Shown: piece by piece, positions 23,041 through 34,960 of the stretch
How the letters are laid out: every line of letters starts with the position of its first letter
How positions within the stretch are numbered: the stretch's first letter is position 1
Source of the DNA: Nectonema munidae
Taxonomy: Eukaryota > Nematomorpha > Nectonematoida > Nectonematidae
Assembly: GCA_030549495.1 (NCBI GenBank)
Contig: JAUIRK010001006.1
Span: 479,501-543,500 of the forward strand
DNA: 64,000 nt
Direction of reading: 5' to 3'
Made by a program: the position numbers and the translations under genes
The notes under the pieces: generated by a model
Told to the model about the DNA's origin: nothing
Databases searched by the model: none
The model's input: only the letters and a program-made list of their open reading frames with translations

Positions 23041-24050
23041 TAAGAAGAAGAAGAACTTTATTCAAAACATTTACAGGATCAAAAAGAAAATACATATTTA
23101 TTTGTATAGATCAAGATTAGTAAAATTATAGATAAAAATGTCATTGATGAGGTTAGCTTCCAAAGGTTTATATAAACCGCTTTAGGAATGTCTAACACAG
23201 TTACACACAAATATATCTTCATGAAACTACTTGACATAAAATCCCACGATTCTTTTTTATGTATCAATGATATTGATAAAGTATACAGTTATATCTACTA
23301 TGCATGATATATTCTTCTTCTTCACATTATCCTTTCTCTTCCACAAACGGATTATGACTGCACTCTTTCTGTAGATTTTCGCTCTCTTTCAAGCATCGAT
23401 GATCTTTCAAAGTTTTATTTTACTGTTTTATCTTTTGAAGATCATCCATCCCGATGGACTCTTAACTCGTCCCTTTGCCTTTTCTCTTTTTCTCCTAAAA
23501 AACTAATTATATTTCTCATTATGCATTTTTTTAAACTGTTTATTCAATCTATTAATAATAAACCTTCTTCTTCTTCTTATAATATTTTTAGATAAGAATT
23601 TTAGATTATTCATAATTTAATTTTACTAAGAAAAAGAAATAAAAATCATTTATTCACAACAAAAATCAACGTTAATTAATGTAACATAGTACATATTTTG
23701 TCCTAAAGAGTGAATTAACTGAGACCAGTTGTAAACTATTTATTTACGTCAAAAACAACCTTAGTTTGAAGTTTCTCACACAAAAAAGAATTGAAGTGAG
23801 ATTTGAATTCTATTATTCTTAACTTATGTCTATTATAAAGCCTTATTTCTCATGGATAAGAATTTCTTGCAAGTATACCAATTCCGGTCCTTTTATGTAA
23901 TCATATTTTACAAAAATACAAAATGTTTTACTAAAACTATGTTTTTTTCATTTTCATTATTTCTTGAGGAAAATCTCTTTTAAAATGGTCTTGATAATAT
24001 AATATAGTCTATTTGATGTTTTCGAAACGTTTGTCCTTTAAATAAGAAAT
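23041..24050. other. LINE tail debris and AT-rich sequence
   Basis: 23041-23060 reads AAGAAGAAGAAGAACTTTAT, the inverse of a LINE 3' tail, and 23570-23585 is a CTT-repeat tail in the opposite sense. The stretch is probably two LINE 3' ends facing each other, with the interior being LINE 3' region. The remainder to 24050 holds nothing I can name. Confidence 0.4.
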
Positions 24051-24059
24051 CTATTGAAG

Positions 24060-24990
24060 AAGTATAGCTTGAAGATTGTTGCAAACACATCCATTTTTGA
24101 TGATAGAGATTTTTCAATCAACTTAAAATTTTTCCACTTAACACCTTTAAATATGCTCTGTTTAGCTTCCAATCTCATACATCAATGGTTCTACCTGGGC
24201 CAAAACGTTTAATTTGATCGATCATATGAACTAAATAATGTAACTTAGGAGTTTTGCTTACAAATTTGAAAAAGTATTTAAATATTTGTATATCAATAAG
24301 TGAAGATTTAAGGTATTATCTGAAGCAATAGGCGACAAAGATAAAACTGTTATTTTAAATAGTTCTAAGAAATTTTCCCAATTATCCTCGTCTTTAGGAA
24401 CAATATTACCAATTAAAAATGGTAAAATCAATAAGAAATTCTTTGTTTCAATTTCTGTCATAGGAAATACATTGATAAATTGAAACCTTCTCTTAAAAAC
24501 GTATTTGGTTTATCATTCATTTAATTTTGGTTGTATGCATAATTTTAAATTAAATGCTTCAAATTTTCTAGAGAAAATACATTTAATTAAATATAAAATA
24601 GCCCAACATTAATTTGATCTCTTTAGGAACAATGCCTTCGAGTAATATATATGCAACAGGCCATGTAAAATATCCTCGGTAGTATGAAAATATTCAAACT
24701 GTGATAGAAAATTTGAATTATTTATGCCATATTTTTTTGAAAACTGAATAAGTGGTTTGAAAACACACAAAATTTAAAAGGCATACTCAAATATTTGCGA
24801 TTGCAATGTTTTCTAAAAGCATTATAATTTTTAAAAGAAACACAACAACCTTTAAACGAACAATGATAAAATTAGGATCATTTCTGTGCCTATGACCCAA
24901 GTAGAATACAAAATCATTGTAATTTGAACAAAAAAGTGCAAATTTGACATTTATGCATTACTATTATAAAAAGCATATCCAAAAGCAAGT
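24060..24990 (-). pseudogene. Relic of a transposase-like protein with a Cys/His finger and PKLHYLVH motif
   Basis: Reading the minus strand from 24990 down gives blocks in order: a finger-like KGCCVSFKNYNAFRKHCNRK (about 24850), HTTEDILHG...LLEGIVPKEIKLML (about 24680-24600), LPFLIGNIVPKDEDNWENFL and LYKYLNTFSNL-type sequence (24461-24258), then PKLHYLVHMIDQIKRFGPG and (R)LEAKQSIFKGVKWKNF (about 24240-24130). I recall such blocks from uncharacterised proteins multiplied in invertebrate genomes and probably carried by DNA transposons; CACTA/EnSpm-like elements are one guess. Many stops and shifts; a dead fragment. The family assignment is uncertain. Confidence 0.45.
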
Positions 24991-25214
24991 TGTGGTAACT
25001 ACTATTAATGAATATATCTTGGAATGAACAAAATTAAAAAATCTAACTAACCTAAACAAAATAAATTAGGAAAACTATATCTGTAAGAAGGAAAAATAAT
25101 GAAGGCACTTGCTATCAGAAAGAAGGTTTGATATAAAAGATTAAAAATTATAGTCTATGAGTTTCCAAGATCTGAGTAGGTTACTTAATGATGTTCTTCT
25201 TATAACTACAGTTG
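24991..25214. other. AT-rich spacer
   Basis: Nothing recognisable. Confidence 0.5.
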
Positions 25215-25628
25215 CACTATATCAGGGATCGGGAACCTATGGCTCGCGAACCAGACATGGCTCTTTTGATGACTGCATCTGGCTCTCAGATAAATTAGGT
25301 GGCCTTTAGGATAAAGGGAGGTATTTCGATAATGCTTATCCTTCTTGCCAATTCTACACTCTCTTAATTTCGTCATCATTACGAATCACGACGACACAGA
25401 TAAAGCTGATGATGATGCAGACGTTGCTTATTAATAAATAACTTCGATAAAACAATGTTGTTTAAAATAAATTCAGAGTGTTATTTTACTCTAAAATTGT
25501 TGGTCTTCTTTTTCCATTTAGTTGTAATCAGTATTTAAAAATATATATGGCTCTCAGAGTATTAGATTTTAAAATATGTGTTTTTTGGGCTCTTTTAGTC
25601 AAAAAGGTTCCCGGCCCCTGCACTATAT
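25215..25628. mobile_element. hAT MITE, 398 bp, with perfect 8-bp target duplication
   Basis: The element spans 25223-25620. Terminal inverted repeats are CAGGGATCGGGAACC and GGTTCCCGGCCCCTG (two mismatches). The flanking 8-bp duplication CACTATAT (25215-25222 and 25621-25628) is exact, as expected for hAT. Repeated GGCTCTTTTGATG / TGGCTCTCAGA motifs lie just inside the tips. There is no coding capacity. The motif set resembles a hAT family I remember from fish and other animals, which makes a recent or horizontally spread element plausible. Confidence 0.93.
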
Positions 25629-25872
25629 AGTTCAGGGTGCGAAGTAGAAATTTTCACAGGGGGAGGAGGGGGGTATGCTCTGCTGTATGGAGTCACCCCT
25701 CACATAGAAACACACAAAAGTTAACTTCTACAAAAAAGATCAAAACCTCAAATAAAAGTCACGTGCTTGTATGCATGTCTAAAGCTACATGCTACACACT
25801 GCCTACATTTTGAGATGGATACCATACGTTCTATAAAAAAGTGTTAGTGAGAATTCTTATGAATTACACTTA

Positions 25873-27282
25873 CAGTTATGTACACTCAAACCTGCTCTAA
25901 ACGCCACCTCTATAAGACGGTTCTAGGAAAGTCTCTGAAGTCGGAAAATCACTGAAGTTCCATGGAAAATCTGTGAAGTAATAATTTTTCACGCTTTGTG
26001 CATAAGGCGCTCCTCCCTCTCTCTAGCTGGCCTATCTTCCTCTGTGTTACATTTTCTCTTTCACTTTTCTTACTCACCAAAGTAAGAAAGACATCTACGC
26101 CAATATTATCACTTACGCTGGGAAACAATTTTTAAAGAGATGAGGAAATTCAATGCTTTATTTAAATTAACTGAGCCACACATGGTATATCATCCATCAT
26201 TACTATTTGGTAATATTAACTCGGGCATTTTATTAGCACAAAAGTTGTACTATTATTTTCACATGTGTGGATTTTCCCACAATCATTCTCGCCCTCCTTA
26301 CTTATTGCATTAGTGCTGCGATAAGAATATTCTCCATTTTTACTATAAGTTTATACATTTAAGTTTTATACAGCTTCAAATTTCAAAAAAGAAATTTTTT
26401 CTCTAAAATTTTAAAATCACATGAAAATATTAATAGTTACAGACAGCCAACCAAAATCTATAAATTCATGTTCTAAAATTTAGTTTTTATTACTTTAAGT
26501 CTTAGAAGGTTTTTGAAAGGTTTTTAAAAATTAATAAACTACATTTTAGAATTATATCTCGAAAAATATTTTGAAAGATATTGCTAATAAAAAAAAAAAA
26601 AGAATCTTTTTCTAAAGGAGTATATGTAATTGCCTAGTTTGCCCCTCCCCGTTGACGACCAGAATAATCAGACGATATCTAATGTAAAGCAGAAGATTTG
26701 TATTAAAGAGCTTTGATAAACGCAGACGATTTTATTTTTGTAAAGTCGACTATAGTCAGCATCGGGCGTTAACGGGTTAATGTTAAAAGTAAAGCAATGA
26801 AAGTATCCATAATGGCTTAAAAAATTTTTGATGTCTTTTTTCCTGTTTTTTATATTAAATATAAACACCGATAAATTTTACTATGTAGAGTTGGGGCCCC
26901 TCTATCAGAATTAAAATTGTGCCCCGCAATTCCTAACATCGGCTCTGAGATTGATGACCATTTTTTTAATTGCTCCCGAGTAAGCGGACATTTCTGTTTT
27001 TTGTTGACTGTTTACCTTAATGTTTCAACTGTTTTGGGATCATATGAAGAACAACCAACGCAACAATTCTGGGGTGGCTATTCTTCAGAAGAGAGATTTT
27101 AGGGTGGCTATTCTTCAGTTGAGTTTTATATTTATTTAAACTTTGAAATGTGTATTGTATAATTAAATCGAGCGTATACTAAACAAATTGTTTTTAATCG
27201 GATTACACTGATACTGATTTCCTGAAAACATACTATATATAATCACTAGTATATATTTAATCTTATAACACTGTATGGGGGG
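25873..27282. mobile_element. Tigger/pogo-like element, left end and interior
   Basis: The left end is TA-CAGTTATGTACACTCAAACC (25871 on), followed by CTGCTCTAAACGCCACCTC. TA target plus CAGT start is the Tigger signature. Just inside, degenerate 17-bp repeats read CTCTGAAGTCGGAAAATC (25933-25950), then CACTGAAGTT, then GGAAAATCTGTGAAGTAA. These are the reverse complement of the minisatellite unit at 27283-33358. Nothing coding was recognised up to 27282. The right end was not found; see the findings for the idea that the minisatellite is its expanded right subterminal region. Confidence 0.5.
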
Positions 27283-30200
27283 GATTTTTCGACTTCAGAG
27301 ATTTTTCGACTTCAGAGATTTTTCGCCTTCAAAGATTTTCCGACTTCAGAGATTTTTCGACTTCAGAGATTTTTCGCCTTCAAAGATTTTCCGACTTCAG
27401 AGATTTTTCGACTTCAGAGATTTTTCGCCTTCAAAGATTTTCCGACTTCAGAGATTTTTCGACTTCAGAGATTTTTCGCCTTCAAAGATTTTTCGACTTC
27501 AAAGATTTTTCGACTTCAGAGATTTTTCGACTTCAGAGATTTTTCGACTTCAGAGATTTTTCGACTTCAGAGATTTTTCGCCTTCAAAGATTTTCCGACT
27601 TCAGAGATTTTTCGACTTCAGAGATTTTTCGCCTTCAAAGATTTTCCGACTTCAGAGATTTTTCGCCTTCAAAGATTTTCCGACTTCAGAGATTTTTCGA
27701 CTTCAGAGATTTTTCGACTTCAGAGATTTTCCGACTTCAGAGATTTTTCGACTTCAGAGATTTTTCGCCTTCAAAGATTTTCCGACTTCAGAGATTTTTC
27801 GACTTCAGAGATTTTTCGCCTTCAAAGATTTTCCGACTTCAGAGATTTTTCGACTTCAGAGATTTTTCGCCTTCAAAGATTTTCCGACTTCAGAGATTTT
27901 TCGCCTTCAAAGATTTTCCGACTTCAGAGATTTTTCGACTTCAGAGATTTTTCGACTTCAGAGATTTTTCGCCTTCAAAGATTTTCCGACTTCAGAGATT
28001 TTTCGACTTCAGAGATTTTTCGACTTCAGAGATTTTCCGACTTCAGAGATTTTTCGACTTCAGAGATTTTTCGACTTCAGAGATTTTTCGACTTCAGAGA
28101 TTTTTCGACTTCAGAGATTTTTCGCCTTCAAAGATTTTCCGACTTCAGAGATTTTTCGACTTCAGAGATTTTTCGACTTCAGAGATTTTTCGACTTCAGA
28201 GATTTTTCGACTTCAGAGATTTTTCGCCTTCAAAGATTTTTCGACTTCAGAGATTTTTCGCCTTCAAAGATTTTTCGACTTCAGAGATTTTTCGACTTCA
28301 GAGATTTTTCGACTTCAAAGATTTTTCGACTTCAGAGATTTTTCGACTTCAAAGATTTTTCGACTTCAGAGATTTTTCGACTTCAGAGATTTTTCGCCTT
28401 CAAAGATTTTCCGACTTCAGAGATTTTTCGACTTCAGAGATTTTTCGACTTCAGAGATTTTTCGCCTTCAAAGATTTTCCGACTTCAGAGATTTTTCGCC
28501 TTCAAAGATTTTCCGACTTCAGAGATTTTTCGCCTTCAAAGATTTTCCGACTTCAGAGATTTTTCGACTTCAGAGATTTTCCGACTTCAGAGATTTTTCG
28601 CCTTCAAAGATTTTTCGACTTCAGAGATTTTTCGACTTCAGAGATTTTTCGACTTCAGAGATTTTTCGACTTCAGAGATTTTTCGACTTCAGAGATTTTT
28701 CGACTTCAGAGATTTTTCGACTTCAGAGATTTTCCGACTTCAGAGATTTTTCGCCTTCAAAGATTTTCCGACTTCAGAGATTTTTCGCCTTCAAAGATTT
28801 TCCGACTTCAGAGATTTTTCGACTTCAGAGATTTTTCGCCTTCAAAGATTTTCCGACTTCAGAGATTTTTCGACTTCAGAGATTTTTCGCCTTCAAAGAT
28901 TTTCCGACTTCAGAGATTTTTCGACTTCAGAGATTTTTCGCCTTCAAAGATTTTCCGACTTCAGAGATTTTTCGACTTCAGAGATTTTTCGACTTCAGAG
29001 ATTTTTCGACTTCAGAGATTTTTCGACTTCAGAGATTTTTCGACTTCAGAGATTTTTCGACTTCAGAGATTTTTCGCCTTCAGAGATTTTTCGACTTCAG
29101 AGATTTTTCGCCTTCAAAGATTTTCCGACTTCAGAGATTTTTCGACTTCAGAGATTTTTCGACTTCAGAGATTTTTCGACTTCAGAGATTTTTCGACTTC
29201 AAAGATTTTTCGACTTCAGAGATTTTTCGACTTCAGAGATTTTTCGACTTCAGAGATTTTCCGACTTCAGAGATTTTCCGACTTCAGAGATTTTTCGACT
29301 TCAGAGATTTTTCGACTTCAGAGATTTTTCGACTTCAGAGATTTTTCGACTTCAGAGATTTTTCGACTTCAGAGATTTTTCGCCTTCAAAGATTTTCCGA
29401 CTTCAGAGATTTTTCGCCTTCAAAGATTTTCCGACTTCAGAGATTTTTCGACTTCAGAGATTTTTCGCCTTCAAAGATTTTCCGACTTCAGAGATTTTTC
29501 GACTTCAGAGATTTTTCGACTTCAGAGATTTTTCGACTTCAGAGATTTTTCGCCTTCAGAGATTTTTCGACTTCAGAGATTTTTCGCCTTCAAAGATTTT
29601 CCGACTTCAGAGATTTTTCGACTTCAGAGATTTTTCGCCTTCAAAGATTTTCCGACTTCAGAGATTTTTCGCCTTCAGAGATTTTTCGCCTTCAAAGATT
29701 TTCCGACTTCAGAGATTTTTCGACTTCAGAGATTTTTCGCCTTCAAAGATTTTTCGACTTCAGAGATTTTCCGACTTCAGAGATTTTTCGACTTCAGAGA
29801 TTTTTCGACTTCAGAGATTTTTCGACTTCAGAGATTTTCCGACTTCAGAGATTTTTCGACTTCAGAGATTTTTCGACTTCAGAGATTTTTCGCCTTCAAA
29901 GATTTTCCGACTTCAGAGATTTTTCGCCTTCAAAGATTTTCCGACTTCAGAGATTTTTCGACTTCAGAGATTTTTCGCCTTCAAAGATTTTCCGACTTCA
30001 GAGATTTTTCGACTTCAGAGATTTTTCGACTTCAGAGATTTTTCGCCTTCAAAGATTTTCCGACTTCAGAGATTTTTCGACTTCAAAGATTTTTCGACTT
30101 CAGAGATTTTCCGACTTCAGAGATTTTTCGACTTCAGAGATTTTTCGACTTCAGAGATTTTTCGACTTCAGAGATTTTTCGACTTCAGAGATTTTTCGAC

Positions 30201-33200
30201 TTCAGAGATTTTTCGACTTCAGAGATTTTTCGACTTCAGAGATTTTTCGACTTCAGAGATTTTTCGACTTCAGAGATTTTTCGACTTCAAAGATTTTCCG
30301 ACTTCAGAGATTTTTCGACTTCAGAGATTTTTCGACTTCAGAGATTTTTCGACTTCAGAGATTTTTCGACTTCAGAGATTTTTCGACTTCAGAGATTTTT
30401 CGCCTTCAAAGATTTTCCGACTTCAGAGATTTTTCGACTTCAGAGATTTTTCGCCTTCAAAGATTTTCCGACTTCAGAGATTTTTCGCCTTCAAAGATTT
30501 TCCGACTTCAGAGATTTTTCGACTTCAGAGATTTTTCGCCTTCAAAGATTTTCCGACTTCAGAGATTTTTCGACTTCAGAGATTTTTCGACTTCAGAGAT
30601 TTTTCGACTTCAGAGATTTTCCGACTTCAGAGATTTTTCGACTTCAGAGATTTTTCGACTTCAGAGATTTTTCGCCTTCAAAGATTTTCCGACTTCAGAG
30701 ATTTTTCGACTTCAGAGATTTTTCGCCTTCAGAGATTTTTCGACTTCAGAGATTTTTCGACTTCAGAGATTTTTCGACTTCAGAGATTTTTCGACTTCAG
30801 AGATTTTTCGACTTCAGAGATTTTTCGACTTCAGAGATTTTTCGACTTCAGAGATTTTTCGACTTCAGAGATTTTCCGACTTCAGAGATTTTTCGACTTC
30901 AGAGATTTTTCGACTTCAGAGATTTTTCGACTTCAGAGATTTTTCGACTTCAGAGATTTTTCGCCTTCAAAGATTTTCCGACTTCAGAGATTTTTCGCCT
31001 TCAAAGATTTTCCGACTTCAGAGATTTTTCGCCTTCAAAGATTTTCCGACTTCAGAGATTTTTCGACTTCAGAGATTTTTCGACTTCAGAGATTTTTCGC
31101 CTTCAAAGATTTTCCGACTTCAGAGATTTTTCGCCTTCAAAGATTTTCCGACTTCAGAGATTTTTCGACTTCAGAGATTTTTCGACTTCAGAGATTTTCC
31201 GACTTCAGAGATTTTTCGACTTCAGAGATTTTTCGACTTCAGAGATTTTCCGACTTCAGAGATTTTTCGACTTCAAAGATTTTTCGACTTCAGAGATTTT
31301 TCGACTTCAGAGATTTTTCGACTTCAGAGATTTTTCGCCTTCAAAGATTTTTCGACTTCAGAGATTTTTCGCCTTCAAAGATTTTCCGACTTCAGAGATT
31401 TTTCGACTTCAGAGATTTTTCGACTTCAGAGATTTTTCGCCTTCAAAGATTTTCCGACTTCAGAGATTTTTCGACTTCAGAGATTTTTCGCCTTCAAAGA
31501 TTTTCCGACTTCAGAGATTTTTCGACTTCAGAGATTTTTCGCCTTCAAAGATTTTCCGACTTCAGAGATTTTTCGCCTTCAAAGATTTTCCGACTTCAGA
31601 GATTTTTCGCCTTCAAAGATTTTCCGACTTCAGAGATTTTTCGACTTCAGAGATTTTTCGACTTCAGAGATTTTTCGCCTTCAAAGATTTTCCGACTTCA
31701 GAGATTTTTCGACTTCAGAGATTTTTCGACTTCAGAGATTTTTCGACTTCAGAGATTTTTCGACTTCAGAGATTTTTCGCCTTCAGAGATTTTTCGACTT
31801 CAGAGATTTTTCGACTTCAGAGATTTTTCGACTTCAGAGATTTTTCGACTTCAGAGATTTTTCGCCTTCAGAGATTTTTCGACTTCAGAGATTTTTCGAC
31901 TTCAGAGATTTTTCGCCTTCAAAGATTTTCCGACTTCAGAGATTTTTCGACTTCAGAGATTTTCCGACTTCAGAGATTTTTCGCCTTCAAAGATTTTCCG
32001 ACTTCAGAGATTTTTCGCCTTCAAAGATTTTCCGACTTCAGAGATTTTTCGCCTTCAAAGATTTTCCGACTTCAGAGATTTTTCGACTTCAGAGATTTTT
32101 CGCCTTCAAAGATTTTCCGACTTCAGAGATTTTTCGCCTTCAGAGATTTTTCGACTTCAAAGATTTTTCGACTTCAGAGATTTTCCGACTTCAGAGATTT
32201 TTCGACTTCAGAGATTTTCCGACTTCAGAGATTTTCCGACTTCAGAGATTTTTCGACTTCAGAGATTTTTCGCCTTCAAAGATTTTTCGACTTCAGAGAT
32301 TTTTCGACTTCAGAGATTTTCCGACTTCAGAGATTTTTCGACTTCAGAGATTTTTCGCCTTCAAAGATTTTCCGACTTCAGAGATTTTTCGCCTTCAAAG
32401 ATTTTTCGACTTCAGAGATTTTTCGCCTTCAGAGATTTTCCGACTTCAGAGATTTTTCGACTTCAGAGATTTTTCGCCTTCAGAGATTTTTCGACTTCAG
32501 AGATTTTTCGACTTCAGAGATTTTTCGCCTTCAAAGATTTTCCGACTTCAGAGATTTTTCGACTTCAGAGATTTTTCGCCTTCAAAGATTTTCCGACTTC
32601 AGAGATTTTTCGACTTCAGAGATTTTTCGCCTTCAAAGATTTTCCGACTTCAGAGATTTTTCGACTTCAGAGATTTTTCGCCTTCAAAGATTTTCCGACT
32701 TCAGAGATTTTTCGACTTCAGAGATTTTCCGACTTCAGAGATTTTCCGACTTCAGAGATTTTTCGACTTCAGAGATTTTTCGACTTCAGAGATTTTTCGA
32801 CTTCAGAGATTTTCCGACTTCAGAGATTTTCCGCCTTCAGAGATTTTTCGCCTTCAGAGATTTTTCGACTTCAGAGATTTTTCGACTTCAGAGATTTTTC
32901 GACTTCAGAGATTTTTCGCCTTCAAAGATTTTCCGACTTCAGAGATTTTTCGACTTCAGAGATTTTTCGACTTCAGAGATTTTTCGACTTCAGAGATTTT
33001 TCGCCTTCAAAGATTTTCCGACTTCAGAGATTTTTCGACTTCAGAGATTTTTCGCCTTCAAAGATTTTCCGACTTCAGAGATTTTTCGCCTTCAAAGATT
33101 TTCCGACTTCAGAGATTTTTCGACTTCAGAGATTTTTCGCCTTCAAAGATTTTCCGACTTCAGAGATTTTTCGACTTCAGAGATTTTTCGCCTTCAAAGA

Positions 33201-33358
33201 TTTTCCGACTTCAGAGATTTTTCGCCTTCAAAGATTTTTCGACTTCAGAGATTTTTCGCCTTCAAAGATTTTTCGACTTCAGAGATTTTTCGCCTTCAAA
33301 GATTTTCCGACTTCAGAGATTTTTCGACTTCAGAGATTTTTCGACTTCAGAGATTTTT
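27283..33358. repeat. 17-bp minisatellite array, about 357 units (6.1 kb)
   Basis: The basic unit is GACTTCAGAGATTTTTC. A second class, GCCTTCAAAGATTTTCC, differs at linked positions, and intermediates occur. No indel is apparent: the 17-bp phase holds throughout. Because 17 is not a multiple of 3 and the unit contains no TAA, TAG or TGA in any register, all three forward frames stay open, including a 2028-codon one with a 17-residue period. The minus strand has TGA in each unit. Openness is therefore a property of the repeat and not evidence for a protein. The array ends abruptly against the element at 33359. Confidence 0.97.
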
Positions 33359-33469
33359 TAGTGCTGGGCAAAATTTGTCCGCTCAAGTGCTGGGAGGGGG
33401 GCGTAAAGTGCCCCCCTATTTTTCTCAGATATTAATAAGTTTTTATAAATATTTTTAATTTTACATATA

Positions 33470-34960
33470 TATTTCAACTATGCTGAATTCAGTGGTGATG
33501 TCCATTTTTTTTTTATCAAAATCATTCAAACCTGTCAAAAAATTGATTTATATTTGACAGCTCATCTCAAAAAGGAACTTTTTATTTAAATAATTATATA
33601 AAGTTTTTTACGCATGTATACCCACTTTCAAATATGCTGAATTCAGTGGTGATATTCATTTTTTATGAAAATCAATCAAATCTGTCAAAAAATTGATCTA
33701 AATGTGACAGCTCATCTCAAAAAGGAACTTTTTATCTAAATAAGTATATAAAGTTTTTTACACATGTATATCCATTTTCAAATATGCTGAATTCAGTGGC
33801 GATATTCATTTTTAATGAAAATCAATCAAATCTGTCAAAAAATTGATCTAAATGTGACAGCTCATCTCAAAAAGGAACTTTTTATCTAAATAAGTATATA
33901 AAGTTTTTTACACATGTATACCCATTTTCATATATGCTGAATCCAGTGGTGATTTTCATTTTTTATGAAAATCAATCAAATCTGTCAAAAAATTGATCTA
34001 AATGTGACAGCTCATCTCAAAAAGGAACTTTTTATCGAAATAAGTATATAACGTTTTTTACACATGTATACCCATTTTCAAATATGCTGAATCCAGTGGC
34101 GATATTCATTTTTTTATGAAAATCAATCAAACCTGTCAAAAAATTGATCTAAATGTGACAGCTCTTCTCAAAAAGGAACTTTTTATCTAAATAATTATAT
34201 AAAGTTTTTTACACATGTATACCCATTTTCAAATATGGTGAATTCAGTGGTGATAATAATTTTTTATGAAAATCAATCACTCAAAAAATTGATCTAAATG
34301 TGACAGCTCATCTCAAAAAAGAAACTTTTTATCTAAATAATTATATAATGTTTTTTACACATATACACCCATTTTCAAGCATGCTGAATTAAACGGGGAT
34401 ATTCATTTTATTTTATAAAAATCAATTAAAGTTATCAAAGCATTGATTTATATATGACAGCTCATCTTAAAAAGAAACTTTTTATCTAAGTAATAATATA
34501 AAGTTTTTTACACATATATACCCATTTTTAAGCATGCGTAATTCAGTGGTGATATTCATTTTTTTTATAAAAATCAATCAAAACTGTCAAAAAATTGATT
34601 TATCCCAAAAAGAAAGGATCAGGCACAGTTTTTTGAATTAGATAATTACGTTTAATAGAAAGTATAGGGAGGTGATGAAGTTTACCGTGTATGGCATTTT
34701 ACACACATATACCCATTTTCAAGTAGGCTGTGTTTACTGGTTATATTCCTTTTTTTTTTATAAATATTAGTCAAACCTGACAAAATAATTTAAATATGAC
34801 AGTCCATGTCAAGATTAAAATTTTTATTCTTTTAAAGTTTTTTATACATTTTAAGTATGCAGAATTTAATGGTTATATTCATTTTTTATGAAATCAATAA
34901 AGCCTGTCAAAAAATCCATTAAACCTGTAAATCAATGTCAAATATATAAACATAAAAATA
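33470..34960. repeat. ~150-bp tandem repeat, about 10 copies
   Basis: Units contain TGCTGAATTCAGTGGTGATA, ATTCATTTTTTATGAAAATC, TGTGACAGCTCATCTCAAAA and TATATAAAGTTTTTTACAC. Starts of the GAATTCAGTGG core are near 33487, 33638, 33789, 33940, 34089, 34239, 34387, 34539, 34724 and 34862. The first six are very similar; the last two to three are degenerate. The same repeat has only three to four copies at 13050-13610. Confidence 0.92.

Noticed and set aside
27283-33358. CRISPR-like or satellite-type regular array
   Set aside because: Units are contiguous with no unique spacers, and the genome is eukaryotic.
27275-33361. 2028-codon open frame with a 17-residue repeat
   Set aside because: The 17-bp unit has no stop trinucleotide in any register, so all three forward frames are open automatically. 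There is no codon-position bias and no non-repeat domain.
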